Part shown: positions 13,073-24,285 of the stretch, piece by piece
How positions within the stretch are numbered: position 1 is the first letter of the stretch
Layout of the letters: the number at the start of each line of letters is the position of its first letter
The notes under the pieces: model-generated
Told to the model about the DNA's origin: nothing
The model's database searches: none
What the model saw: only the letters and a program-made list of their open reading frames with translations
Assembly: GCA_947561715.1 (NCBI GenBank)
Contig: OX387205.1
Span: 5,089,001-5,153,000, forward strand
Length of the DNA: 64,000 nt
Source of the DNA: Ascidia mentula
Lineage: Eukaryota; Chordata; Ascidiacea; Phlebobranchia; Ascidiidae
Reading direction: 5' to 3'
Made by a program: the position numbers and the translations under genes

Positions 13073-13406
13073 CCGTGATTTTCAACCGGTGTTCCGCGGA
13101 ACACCAGTGCTCCGTGAAAGATCGTCAGGTGTTCCGCAAGAAATTTATTAGTTTGACTGATGTTCCGTGGAACACGGGTCGAAAATCACTTTTTTCTGAA
13201 AGTAATCATCCACTATCACCAGTTTAAATGTTCCATTGTTCTGAAACAATAAGATTCATTTTGTTATCATAAGAAATATAAGAATGTAATTGCGCGGGCC
13301 TGTTGCTGGTCAAGCACAATGCCGCAGTACTTCCAACAGTTTGTTTTCCGCAAGAATATTTTAATAACAAAAGTGTTCCGTGACTCAAAGAGGTTGAAAA
13401 ATACTG
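13073..13406. mobile_element. hAT-like MITE inserted in R2
   Basis: 334 bp. The ends are inverted: the left end CCGTGATTTTCAACC and the reverse complement of the right end, CAGTATTTTTCAACC. The flanks CCCTACGT and CACTACGT agree at 7 of 8 bases, fitting the 8-bp target duplication of hAT elements. The equivalent site in R1 (around 8930) is empty. Inside, GTTCCG(C/T)GGAACAC palindromes recur. There is no coding capacity. Confidence 0.75.
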
Positions 13407-13710
13407 CACTACGTATATGTGAAAAATGTGTTTGTCGTATTGCAACTTAGAACCAAGTTTTCTGTTGTTTCCATTAAACCATTAAACAAGAAAGTTTTAC
13501 ATGTAAAGTACGTGCAGATATCAAGGCCCACCTAACAAACGTTTGCCTATAACTAAAAGAACTGGTAACAAGTTTGGCATGATAGTAGAAGAGGTTGATA
13601 TTAAACATCAAACTGTCAGAAAGGTTTTCTGTTTTGTTTTCATGAATTAGCGGTTTGAAACAAACAGTTTTTGCGGGCCTGAAAATCTTTTTTCATTTTA
13701 TTAAAAAAAA

Positions 13711-14259
13711 ATTAATATACGATGGAGGCCGCTGGAAATGTTAGAAACATGTTGGGCCTTTTTTACTCACGTGGGGCGACATACAAAACCGAAACTAACT
13801 TATCTTTATAGCATTTCCGTTATACTTCGAACATTGCTCTATATAAGCAGTTGTGACCCTTTTACTAATATATCCTGATAAACTTATCATTCTATTAACA
13901 AAAACTTTAAATTTTGGTAACAGAAAAATTATCGGAACTAATAATATGCCGTAAATGAATGGGTTTCTACTTATATTGACCATAACAATTTTGGAGATGG
14001 AAATTGTCTCAAACTTTGTAAACCGACGACATATTATCTACCGGGAAAAAAAGAAACTGATCTTTTCTTGTATATATTTAGAAATATGACTGGTGTTCCT
14101 TAATAAACTTTGCTTTAGATTGTAGTTGAAGCTATTATTACTTGTTGTAGCCATCCTGTGTAATTTGGTAGTTAGATATGAGTCATAGCTCAACAGTTTT
14201 ACACGTGTTTATCAGGTCAGCCTTTGGAATAGTTTTATTCAAAAACATTAGGCGCTAAA
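13711..14259. other. Spacer and proximal 5' flank of ELOVL-C
   Basis: 13711-14100 is unique to this unit and no gene is seen. From about 14105 the sequence matches the 5' flanks of copies A and B up to the start codon. Confidence 0.45.
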
Positions 14260-16101
14260 ATGAGTGTTGCTGTCCACCAAATTATGAGCGTATACAGATT
14301 AGTGATCTACGAAAAAGCAGGTAAGATAATACCTATTTTTTCAGTAGCTAAGCTGTGACAATATCGCAAAATGCTAAAACCATCAATAACGAACATTGTA
14401 CCACAAATACAATACCATATAGTTTATAGGCTGCACAACAGCATACAAAAAGCATAATCATTTTTGGAATTTCACAGATCCAAGAACCGAAAACTGGTCG
14501 TTAGTGGACAGTCCCATGAACCCAGTTACGGCTGCTTTTTTGTATTTAAGCTTTTGCTGGAACGTTCGGTTCATTACCTCGAAATGGCCCACCTTTAACA
14601 TCAGACCGATACTTGTGGCTTATAATGCTGTGATGGTTGGCTTGTCATGTTATATGACTTTTGAAGTAAGTGCTTCTATTTGAATAAGCACAGAAACTGA
14701 GGATGCAATCAAGCCGAAATGAATATTTCTGTACTTTTTTTTTTCAAAAATGATCACGCTGACGCTAATCGTCCATCACTTTTTGAGAGTTATTTTGGAA
14801 GTGCTTCAGTGTTTATCTATTCGATACCAAAGTGTTGGTTTTAGCTTTAAATTAAGCAACATTTGTTTATTTGTCTCATTCCTTGCCAGTGTATTTTTCG
14901 GAATACGTTTTCATATTTGTCCATAGTTTTTCTACACTGCTTACTTGTCGAGATACAGCTGGACCTGTCAACCAGTTGACTTTTCTCAAACACCATTAGC
15001 TCTCAGGGTACGTTGTATGCTAAAAATAACGATTAGCAAAGAGAGACATTAAGATCACACAAAAACCTGAATTTCAAATTTTTATTATGCAGGCAGCACA
15101 CATAATGTGACTATAGGCTCAGTATCTTACGATTTTCATAGATGGCAAGCGTTTGTTGGGTGTACTACACATCAAAATATGTTGAGTTATTGGAAACGTT
15201 CATGTTTGCTTTGCGGAAAAAGTACAATCAGATTACGTTCCTTCACGTATATCACCACACCAGTATGCTGTTTCTCACGTGGATGGGAGTCAAATACTGC
15301 GCTGGAGGCCAAGGTATGAGTTTTTTTTGCTATTTTCGTCGATATTTTGGCATTGGAATTGGTTTAATATCTTATAAGAGGTTTGTAACTCTTACAAAAT
15401 AGGTTTTAATAACACAATGTTAGGTTGCTTGAAATATACACATACCTCGCAAAATTTGGGTCTCTTTATTCTTTAACCTGCGATCACCAAAATCGTTTTG
15501 CAAGATAACTTTCAGAGGATGATGTGATTGTTGACACAAATCCAGTTATTTTGTGATATTTTGTGTTTGAACACATCCCTATTCTGTAGTCGTTTTTATT
15601 TGTTCTCTTGAAAGTCACTGAGGTCGAAATATAAGAAAAAAAGCTTATTTAGGCAACCTTAGGTCAGCAGACTTCAATGTTCCTCTCTGTGTTTTATTTT
15701 TAGGTTTCTTTTTCGGCGGAATTAACTCGTTTATTCATTCGGTGATGTACACGTATTACGGAATAGCTGCAATAGGTCCCCATATGCAGAAATATCTTTG
15801 GTGGAAAAAGTACATCACAGTACTCCAACTTGTGAGTTTTGCAAGGGAAAATTTACAAAACATCCGTTTATAAAATATAACATTTTCTTTACAGAGTCAG
15901 TTCGTGGTTTTTTTTTTCCACTGCGTACAAAGTCTAATGGGTGGCTGTGATTTCAATCCTTGGATGAGCAAACTGATGCTGGGTTATGCAATTAGTCTTC
16001 TTGTTCTATTCCTCAATTTCTACATGAAGGCCTACGCTTCGAGGACAAAGGGGGAATTACAAAAAGGGGAAGCAATGAACGGACATTCGAAGCAAAATTA
16101 G
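14260..16101 (+). CDS. Very-long-chain fatty acid elongase, copy C
   Basis: Six exons: 14260-14320, 14478-14665, 14927-15007, 15142-15313, 15704-15831 and 15895-16101, again 61/188/81/172/128/207 nt, giving 278 residues. [13 protein letters not shown] and TVLQLSQ are kept. Copy-specific changes sit mostly in membrane segments: FLTWMGVKY where A and B have [14 protein letters not shown] for LYFYC, and HSKQN for HTKQN at the end. The HXXMYXYY box is intact (HSVMYTYY). Exon 4 joins at a GTATGA donor instead of GTAAGT. The gene looks whole. Intron 4 keeps sequence also found in copy A but lost from B. Confidence 0.9.
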
Positions 16102-16814
16102 TTTTTCAACAACCATTTGTAACCGCACATATGATACGTCTACACCTGCTTTCGTATAAGGAATTTTGTACTTCCATGACCTCTATTGCAATTCCACGGC
16201 CACTCATTTCTGGACTATCGTAGTTAGATTAAACCAACTATAAGATATTGTCGACAAGTAAACAAGTTTCCTGGCGTATGGCCTGCAAAAATTCGTGACC
16301 AATTTACAGAGACGTAGATACAAAAATAAATTGCCTACGGTCGAGCTTTGTTGAGGCTCGAACAAAGGAAAATGTTGGTGTAGGACATGGCTCTTCGTAT
16401 TGAATGCAATCCTGCAAGAAAACCCCAGAAGCGCATTATTGCAGGAATTGATGTTTGAAATACATTCATATAAAGTTGTATAAATTTGTAGCCCCAAGTT
16501 TACATTCATCAGGGCCCACTATTTTTTGTGTATCCTGGGCTCTGAACACTGTGACCCAACGATGGGAACATCTTGAACATCATAAAGGGAATAACGACTA
16601 GCCTATACTTGCAAAATCATAACCCATCCTTTCTGCTTCTGATGCAACTCAGTTTACTGACGCGCTGTTTGGACTCCTTATTGTTCAGCAACAAAATAAA
16701 CTTAAAAATGTGAAAAAGATAAACTTCTTCTCAGCAGAGTTGCTTATATTTAATGTAATGTGGCATGAACAATCAGTAGCAATAAATCTTCGGCAGCAGC
16801 AGGTGGAGAATATA
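16102..16814. repeat. 3' flank of ELOVL-C, inverted copy of 3865-4534
   Basis: This is the reverse complement of the HAUS8/ELOVL-A shared 3' region and runs on into the HAUS8 exon fragment. An AATAAA near 16692 suits ELOVL-C. No gene is present. Confidence 0.65.
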
Positions 16815-16975
16815 TTTTCAATCACTAGAGGGGGTCGATCGAACTCATTTCACTTTCGAGCTGAAGTTTCAAACTAGTTTATTTTACGGCAAGTGACGTC
16901 ACAGTTTTAGAGAGTATTTTTACATCATCAAGGGTGGATGAGAGGTCAGTTATTGTTTCGCCGAGTTTTCTGGAA
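16815..16975 (-). pseudogene. Fragment of the HAUS8 last exon
   Basis: The - strand repeats most of the HAUS8 terminal exon (SRKLGETITDLSSTLDD, then SKTVTSLAVK). GAA has become TAA directly after VTSLAVK, and the rest of the copied exon follows in the DNA. No other HAUS8 exon is joined to it. It lies behind ELOVL-C in the same relative order as the real HAUS8 behind ELOVL-A, so it marks the far end of the inverted duplication. The break is close to 16985, where SLC16 sequence begins. Confidence 0.85.
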
Positions 16976-16984
16976 TTTTTACAG

Positions 16985-17600
16985 TCAACAAAGACAAGTA
17001 AATTTACAAACAACTCATTTTCAATGGACATTAATTTTTCATGCATGCAGAATGTTTCTCCTGGCAGTGACCCTTTTTGTTGTGTCGTTTCTTCAAAGCT
17101 ATATTTCACTGTTGATCGGCTGCGTAATGCTTGGTGTTACTGGTGGAGGCACAGAGGGTATTTACTGTGTTTTCATTGCGGATTTCTTCGGCGCAAATAT
17201 TTGTGCTGCAGTGTATGGTTATGGAAACCTCAACATATACGAATTGGTCGTTATTACCACCTACGGAATAGGTATTATTGGCATTGATTTTGGCCTGGTA
17301 TTATTGTACTATGTGTGCAATAAACACAGCTAGTTTTTGTTTGTAACATGCATTGAATTCATTCAGATTTTTAATATTAATCCCAAATTGTTGTATTGAA
17401 AAACTAAAGTCGTGATAACTAAATAATATAGTAACGCTTCAACCAAATAAAATCGTGCTGAGAACTTTTGGACTAACTGTATAATAAACGTCGTAATGGC
17501 AAGTACAGTTACCCCGTAAACGAGTACAATAATATGACAAGAACCGAAAAGCATTGAACCGTAGGCGGTCATCGAGAAGCTGCCGGGAGAAGGTGGAAAT
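16985..17600 (+). pseudogene. Inverted partial copy of the SLC16 gene (last two exons)
   Basis: 16990-17330 on the + strand copies the penultimate exon of the SLC16 gene at 20889-20635: SYISLLIGCVMLG and GGGTEGIYCVFIADFFGAN are shared almost unchanged. The following intron is recognisable (inverse of about 20440-20505), and 17490-17600 is a strongly decayed match to the last exon. Only the 3' part of the gene is present and there is no start or upstream exon, so I call it a pseudogene. The penultimate exon still reads open, which suggests a fairly recent copy. Confidence 0.75.
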
Positions 17601-18165
17601 ATTTACATACTAAGAGCAACACAGATTTGAATTAGCTTACACAAGAAAAGTAACAACATTCAATATTTTCATTCCGACCAAACGCCACTTGTTGTGCGTG
17701 ACACAGGTGGAAACTTCACGTTCACAGAATTACAACATAAAATAACCTTGTGTGAAACGCATTTATTGGTAAACGTTTGACACAAGGTTATTTTATATGG
17801 AATTTTACACAAGAAAAGGTTATACTTAGAATAAAACAAGTTTCGCCGGCGGGTAATGCATATTTTGTCCTCTAAGTGTGGAATTGTCCACTCTTACCCA
17901 CACACATGTGAGTGTGAGACAAAATGATCTATATTTTAAAGTAAAAGTATGTGGATTCGTTTGTTGATAAAGTAGAGTTGATGCTAGTATTTCATCATGT
18001 ACTGCATAAATTGTTTAAACAAATTCTATTGTTAAGTAAATTCTAGTAAATCGAAGGACCATATCGTATGTACGACAAAGATGAAATCTTCTTGTATGAC
18101 AGTCGAAACGTTGGTTGAATAAACCCCACGTTAACTTTTGCCAGAACGTCAGCTGTATTGAGAAA
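17601..18165. other. Patchwork region with HAUS8 intron/exon scraps
   Basis: There is a short hairpin near 17733-17800 (ACAAGGTTATTTTAT and its inverse). 17875-17975 matches the end of HAUS8 exon 6 and its intron (3176-3270) on the + strand, and 18100-18150 matches 3549-3605. These are further fragments from the same rearrangement. No complete gene is seen. Confidence 0.5.
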
Positions 18166-18197
18166 TGAGAGACCTGACACATCGTCACGTCATGCCC

Positions 18198-19371
18198 ATA
18201 GGCGTCGATTCAGGGGTGACTGGGGTGACATGTCACCCCTCACAAACCAACAGGGGTGACAACGTATGTATTGTCACCCCTGGATTTCGTTTAAATTAAA
18301 TTTTTTTTTAAAAAGACCTTGTGGCGGATGCCACCCTTGAATTCACTGAAGCGTGATAAGTTTTGCTTTTAGTGTTGCCTTTTTCTGCGCGTCTCGAAAC
18401 AATTAAGCGTTTTCTGGCAACGACGCGCATTCAGAAAAATACACGTTACGAAGCACCCGCTTTAATTGGTGACCCCGACGTGATCTGAACACGCAACCTT
18501 CTGATCGGATCCATGGTCAGCAAGACAACAGCGCCACTTGTCCGCCATATCCGAATATACAACGGACCTTCGCCATGTACAAGGTAAATACAATTGTGTT
18601 GCTGATACCTTATCCAGAGCAGTGATTGGCTCCATTGAAAATCCTGCAATCAATTTGGATCACATTGCTCTTGCCAAAGCGCAGCATGTTCCCGAAGTAC
18701 AAGCTTACCGCACTGCCGTATCCAACTTACAAATTAAGGAAGTTGTGATGAACACCTCACAGGTGAGACTTTTATGTGATGTGTCCACTGGTGTTTGCAG
18801 ACCAATCATCCCGCTTCTGGGGGGGAGTAATGTGGCGGATGCCACCCTTGAATTCACTGAAGCGTGATAAGTTTTGCTTTTAGTGTTGCCTTTTTCTGCG
18901 CGTCTCGAAACAATTAAGCGTTTTCTGGCAACGACGCGCATTCAGAAAAATACACGTTACGAAGCACCCGCTTTAACCTTTAATATTACTGTCACAATCA
19001 TGACAAACACAAGCGTCTCGTGGATTATCACGCAGCGCAACAATTGTTGTAACATAATGGTAAGAATTTTTGTAAAATTGTTGTAACGTAATAGATTTGT
19101 TTGTTACTTCATGATTACTGAAATTGCAATTTTCACCGAGTGAAACAAAAATGTCCCGCTTTCAGTAAGGGGGCTCGTAATCGAAATGTTTAAAATTTAG
19201 TGCTATAACAGCATGGTTCGGTGCAAAAAGAAACTGACACGAAACGGAATTTGCATCGTTTCCTATGTTTAGTGCGATACGACTGACGGAATGTTTTTTT
19301 GCGTGTTTTTAAAACCTGGAAAAGTCACCCTTAATATTTTACAAAACGTTGAAATATCGACGCCTATATGG
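18198..19371. mobile_element. 1.17-kb DNA-transposon-like element with 8-bp target duplication
   Basis: Flanked by a perfect 8-bp direct repeat TCATGCCC (18190-18197 and 19372-19379). R1 and R2 carry only one related site here, so this is a filled/empty pair. The ends are inverted (ATAGGCGTCGAT at the left; CGACGCCTAT at the right). Near the left end GGGGTGACA and TGTCACCCCT alternate as small palindromes. No transposase is seen. An 8-bp duplication fits hAT-like superfamilies. A Ty3/gypsy remnant is nested inside. Confidence 0.7.
18321..18976 (+). mobile_element. Ty3/gypsy LTR retrotransposon fossil
   Basis: Two near-identical direct repeats of about 145 bp (18321-18465 and 18832-18976) bracket a very short interior. 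The first is followed by a primer-binding-type sequence (TGGTGACCCCGACG), and the second is preceded by a G-rich polypurine run. The interior keeps a piece of pol from the RNase H to linker region (HVQGKYNCVADTLSR is the family hallmark). A possible 5-bp target duplication ACCTT flanks it. It is a broken remnant, with most of the coding part absent. The near-identical terminal repeats suggest a young insertion. Confidence 0.75.
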
Positions 19372-19566
19372 TCATGCCCTATATTCGCAGCTCTGCACAA
19401 TCACTGCAAGACCCAATAATGTTGATATGATTATGGTACGAAGTCCCAGATTGTATGATGCATTATGCACTTTGTTAACTACCTATTTTTGTGCAAACAT
19501 GGCCCCAAAAGCTGTCCTGGATGATTTAACGACCGTTTGTCCTTTGCTAACGTAGATTTACTAATA

Positions 19567-20273
19567 TCCTATTGACAACCTATTTTCGTATAAAAACATG
19601 TAGCTGAAAAACTACCAACATATTGAGGTGAATTTTGTGGAAAAATGAATCACAGAAAGTATGGTCAATTTGTGATTTTCTGTTAGTCCCGACCCTTGTC
19701 TAGGAATTCTGGTCAAAGTTATATTCGAGATAACTACTTTAACCGCTCCCCCAGGGATAATTTGCCCCCCTGTTGGACATTATTTTGGCTAAAAAAGTGT
19801 AGGTTTGTTTTGTGAAAAAATGAATCACAGAAAGTACTCTCCATTTGCAACAAAGTTAAGTCACTAACCCTCCTCTGCAGAATGCATTCAGAATTAGATG
19901 TATTGTAACGACACTCTGAAAACTGAAAACATCCGTTCGTCGTATCATCATGCAAGGAAAGTAAACGTATTTTCAGAAAATGGATAAGCGGTATTCATAT
20001 TCACGAAGGATGAAAAGTCATTAAAAGAATGCGAATCACCTACATCCTGTATCCATAACCTTTATCGCGAGCAACGGTTAATGAGAAACAAGCGGAACAG
20101 TAGACAGGTTATTCCAGAGGGCCTTGAAAACAGGATTTCTTTGGTTTAATTGCGATATACGTCCTCACCACGAAACGATTCAATTACATTGATAAAAATA
20201 ACAGAGTAAGTTGAAAACAAGTGTGTAACTTTCGTTCAGTTTGTTAATTTTATTGCAGTGATACTCACATGTG
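19567..20273. other. Intergenic stretch left of SLC16
   Basis: No gene seen. The phrase GTGAAAAAATGAATCACAGA occurs twice in similar form (about 19636 and 19812), a short local repeat. The right end is the 3' region of the SLC16 gene. Confidence 0.4.
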
Positions 20274-23200
20274 TTATTTTGTTGTTTTACGATTTATTTT
20301 ATTCATATAAAGTCGATACATAAAAACTGAAATCAAAGACGACATAAGGGCGGAGGATCCTCCAACATAAAATGCTGCGCCAAGTCTTCCGGTCATGTCA
20401 ACACAAACACCTGGAGAGATGAATGCGGGATATTGTTATGTAGTAAGTCAAAAAATTCTCAGCGCCGTTTTATTTGGTTGAAGCGTTACTAAACCAACTA
20501 GGAATCAAGGCTATAGTTTTTTAACACAACAATAGGATTCATGTTGAGATTAGTAATGAATTCAAGGCATGTTACAAACAAAATCTAGCTTTATTTATGG
20601 CACATATAGTACAATAATATAAGTACATAGATACAAGGCCAAAATCAATGCCAATAATACCTATTCCGTAGGTGGTAATAACGACCAATCCGTATATGAT
20701 GAGGTTTCCATAACCATACACTGCAGCATAAATATTTGCGCCGAAGAAATCCGCAATGAATACACAGTAAATACCCTCTGTGCCTCCACCAGTAACACCA
20801 AGCATTACGCAGCCGATCAACAGTGAAATATAGCTTTGAAGAAACGACACAACAAAAAGGTTCACTGCCAGGAGAAACATTCTGCATGCCTGAAAAATAA
20901 TTTCCATTGAAAAGGACGTCGGTAAATTTACGTGTTTTAGTTGACTGTTACTTGCCATGCCGTTACTGACATTTTCAATGCTTCACCATAGTTTTAAAGC
21001 GATTGGAGATTACTTCAAAATGTTGATAAGTTAAATTGACATTCTAAGTAGCAAGGGGGGCATAAGTTTCTACTCATAGGCCAGAAATTATCAAAAACTT
21101 GACAGGCGTCCAATGGTCTATATGTAAGCATGAAGTGGACATAGAGTGTTGCCTTACGGTATATGAGCTAACCGCGTATTTACAAACAAATAACGTTTAA
21201 AACTTGTAACCAAAGAGAAAATAAGATATTCACTAAAAATGCATTATACTGCATTATGAACAGAACAACAATTTCATTTTTATATTTTTCATAAGCGACA
21301 CTAATTCACACCAACCCCCGACGGGCCAGATCAAATATTCCAACGGAGCAGATTTTGCCCATATTTCTGCTTTTAGTTTGACTATAGAGCTGACTTCTTA
21401 CCGTAACCAAAATCTTCGCTTGAATCGAAATTCGGTCGAAAGTCAAACCAGCCACAATGCGGGACAGAAGTTCACCGACCATCAGTGCAGATACAAGTGA
21501 AGATGATTGCATAGAGGTTAATCCAACACCTGGTGTTGCGCGAAAAATGTTGATAAGTTACCAATTTTGCTGCAGCAGGATATAAACTGAAACATTTTTT
21601 AACTTTTTAGGGTAGTGCTTTGGTAGGAAAAAAGGCTGTAAACATTTGCCTTTAACAGTTATAAAACCACTGATGTAAAATGTAACTCTACCCTTTTCGC
21701 GCTCTGTATTTGAAGTGCATATTCGTTCTCCGTTATGTCAAATGTTATTTCCAGTGGTGGGATTCAAATATTTTAGCAGTCGGTTCTCTTACTATAGCAG
21801 CATGCCGTAGTAACCGCGGGAATAAAATACTCGGATAAAACATAGGCCCACACGTGCGGTTGTTAACAACCGTTTCGCGTAGGTCGTTAAATTCCAAGAA
21901 CAGATTCGCGCGAACCGGGGCGAACTGGCTGAATCCCACCACTGGTTGTTTCTGCTATAAGGTGATCACTTAACTTTATTATATTCTGTTGTTGTGTGTG
22001 TTTTGAAAATACAAGTAATGTAACTTACTTTCAGAGCCGAACGGGACGAGATACTGGAGTGATGCGTAGTACGACATGCTGAATGTAACCCAACCAAATG
22101 TGTAAGCATAAAACAGTGGTTCCAAAAATATGCCAAGGTGTAAATACTCGCTAATGGCATGCCATCGTTTCCGAAACGTTTCTTCAGTTGTAAACTGAGA
22201 TGTTCCCATTTCTTGAGCTGATGTTTGCCTTTTTATTATTTCCCTTCGTTTAAAACATAAATATTCTGTTAATTTGTGGCAACATGATGCGGAAATTTGT
22301 GCAACATAAATGTTTTTGGCCTGAATAGAGCTTTTGAAAACCATCTAAATAACTTCACAGCAACAGTTTTTTAAAAGTTTAACATAATTTTTCACAGCGT
22401 TTCGACCCTACAATTCATGATTATCTGCTCCCATTTCATCACCGTCGAATTTCAAAACGGATTTACTTGGCACAAAATCTTCTTTCAACGACGGCGGCGG
22501 GCGCATTACAGCACCAACAACCATAAGGTTAAGGTAAAATCCTCCTACAACCTGAAAGTATTGGATGGCATTTAACATAACTTACACCAATAGAAGAAAC
22601 ATTTTACCTGCAAAGCACCACGCCATCCATAGTTTTCAATCAGCAGTTGAAATATGGGGCATGTGGCAAGGCCACCAATGGTAAATCCAAGGCAAAGTAT
22701 TTGCGTGGTAATGTTAAGTCGTTTCTTGAAGTACCTGGCGTTTATGGCGAAGGTACTCGTCAACGTTTGTCCGATGCATAAGCCTGGGTATTTCGCAAGT
22801 TTAGGAAAACTAACAGACAGTAATACATGGTTCACGCTGATTCTTGGTAACATAGGCTAACACATTTTTTAAGGTTTATTCTTGGATAAAACTGTTTCTA
22901 CTATTGACCCATCACAGAAACTATTCGGATTCGAATCCGAATATTTGCAGGCAATATTCAGCCGAATCCTAATATTTATTTATAGCATAAAGTTCCATTT
23001 TTCGGGGTTCGTGTTGTTGCGACATAATTAGTTTGCAGTGAGTCTATTGTGGCGTTAAATTACCTGATTGTGCAATCCTATTTTCGTGCATATACGTATG
23101 GGAAAATATACGTAGTATTCATTTACATTGTAAAGTGAATCCCATGAAAAGTTTTACATGATTGAGAAATTCAATAAAACTACGTTTAGAGACTGTGTTA

Positions 23201-24285
23201 TATAACAATGCTGACAAAGTAGGTAGGTACTCTAACTCTAACCACCACACAGACGGTCTATAGGTTTTTTTGTAACAGGAGCATATTGCTTTTTTGCGGG
23301 ATTTGCTTAAAGACCGTGAATTTCGACACTTTAGGACGTGTATTGCATTGGCGAAGTACGTTTGTTTCGTTTATGTAAGATGTTTTGCTTGTTTTTAAAA
23401 TACCTCTGTATAATGCCTTGCTAACTCTTTTAGTGCGGAAAGATTGATATTTTTCGAAACGCTAGTTTGATCACGCTACATGTGGACCGGGGAAATCCCC
23501 ATCGACCGTCCGTGAGGTGGTTCGAGTTAGAATATCAACCTATTTTGTCAGCATTGTTATGCGTAGTTTTTCACAGTCTCTAAACGTAGTTTTATTGAAT
23601 TTCTCACATACCAACAAAATGGGATTAGCAGATCTGACCTGGAATAAGACCAACGAGAATTTGAAGCTGCCAAAGTTGAAAAGACCAGTTTGAAATGAAG
23701 ATAGAAATACCACAAATAGCACCAGCCACCATACACAGCCGTCGAAACCCAAACTTCCGTATAAATAAGTGAGTGCACACGCCTGCAACAAAACGATAGG
23801 CTGTGACATGGACGTTTGAATTTGTATTATGTTTTTGTGAGTATTTTTGTTAAAAGCCTGCATCGTTATCACTGAAAATACACCGTCTGTTCAGCAGTCA
23901 AATGTAATAAGCCACTATATGTACAAATTCATATCACTTGGGCATCCATTAATCGCTGAAAAACTGTTTTCTGCGAGAGGGCTTTTGAAAGCCACTTATG
24001 CGTATTATTATCGCTTAATCCATTGACGCGAAGAAACTTACTGGACAGCCCATATCCGGCTTGGTAAAGCCCGTTTATCCACACCACCCTTGCGTAGTCA
24101 GAGTCGAATGAGTTCTTGAGCGGTAAGTAGAAGACAGAAAAACAACTTATTGATGCAGAATTGAAAGACACGCCGAATACTCCAGCAGCTACCACAACCC
24201 ATCCCCAACCACCGTCGGGTTGTTTTTGGCAATTTACTTTCTCGCTTGCATGTTCACTCAGTTTTCTTACATTATTTTTAACCAT
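20274..24285 (-). CDS. Monocarboxylate-transporter-like MFS protein (SLC16 family)
   Basis: Eight exons on the - strand, about: 24285-24042, 23782-23639, 22783-22608, 22551 to about 22455, about 22239-22029, 21529-21402, 20889 to about 20650 and 20410-20274. The borders around exons 4/5 and 7/8 are the least certain. The start gives a short cytoplasmic end followed by PDGGWGWVVVAAG, the signature of SLC16 transmembrane helix 1. Later come the helix-loop pattern RKFGFRRLCMVAG, ARYFKKR and YGWRGALQ, a charged central loop, and helices 7-12 (GGTEGIYCVFIADFFGA, DMTGRLGAAFYVGG). Known members carry lactate, pyruvate, thyroid hormone or other small organic ions across membranes; the substrate here cannot be told. 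A 3' partial inverted copy lies at 16985-17600. Confidence 0.82.
23160..23612. repeat. Inverted repeat across SLC16 intron 2
   Basis: 23160-23226 and 23536-23612 are inverted copies of one another (TCAATAAAACTACGTTTAGA, then CAATGCTGACAAA). The right arm begins about 27 bp from the exon 2 donor. The arms could pair in the pre-mRNA with a loop of about 310 nt. The loop also holds one copy of a dispersed repeat. Confidence 0.65.
23297..23418 (+). repeat. Dispersed repeat, copy 1
   Basis: Matches 24893-25025 in direct orientation (both end in AAAATACCTCTGTATAATGCC). The function is unknown; it may be part of a mobile element. Confidence 0.6.

Larger units (their letters stand above)
11814..13710 (+). 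repeat. Repeat R2, 5' flank of ELOVL-C
   Basis: A near-identical copy of R1 (7684-9245), split by a 334-bp insertion at 13073-13406 that R1 lacks. Like R1 it ends in an A-rich stretch. High similarity between R1 and R2 argues that the tandem duplication is recent. Confidence 0.8.
18166..19566 (-). repeat. Repeat R3, interrupted inverted copy of the start of R1/R2
   Basis: 19372-19566 and 18166-18197 together are the reverse complement of the first roughly 220 bp of R1 (7684-7905). They are split by the element at 18198-19371. R3 stops where R1 continues, so only the first part of R is present here. Confidence 0.65.

Noticed and set aside
17363-17572. A hydrophobic - strand frame that looks like the last exon of another transporter
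   Set aside because: Alignment with 20340-20505 shows it is the antisense of the decayed SLC16 copy, whose coding strand here is +.
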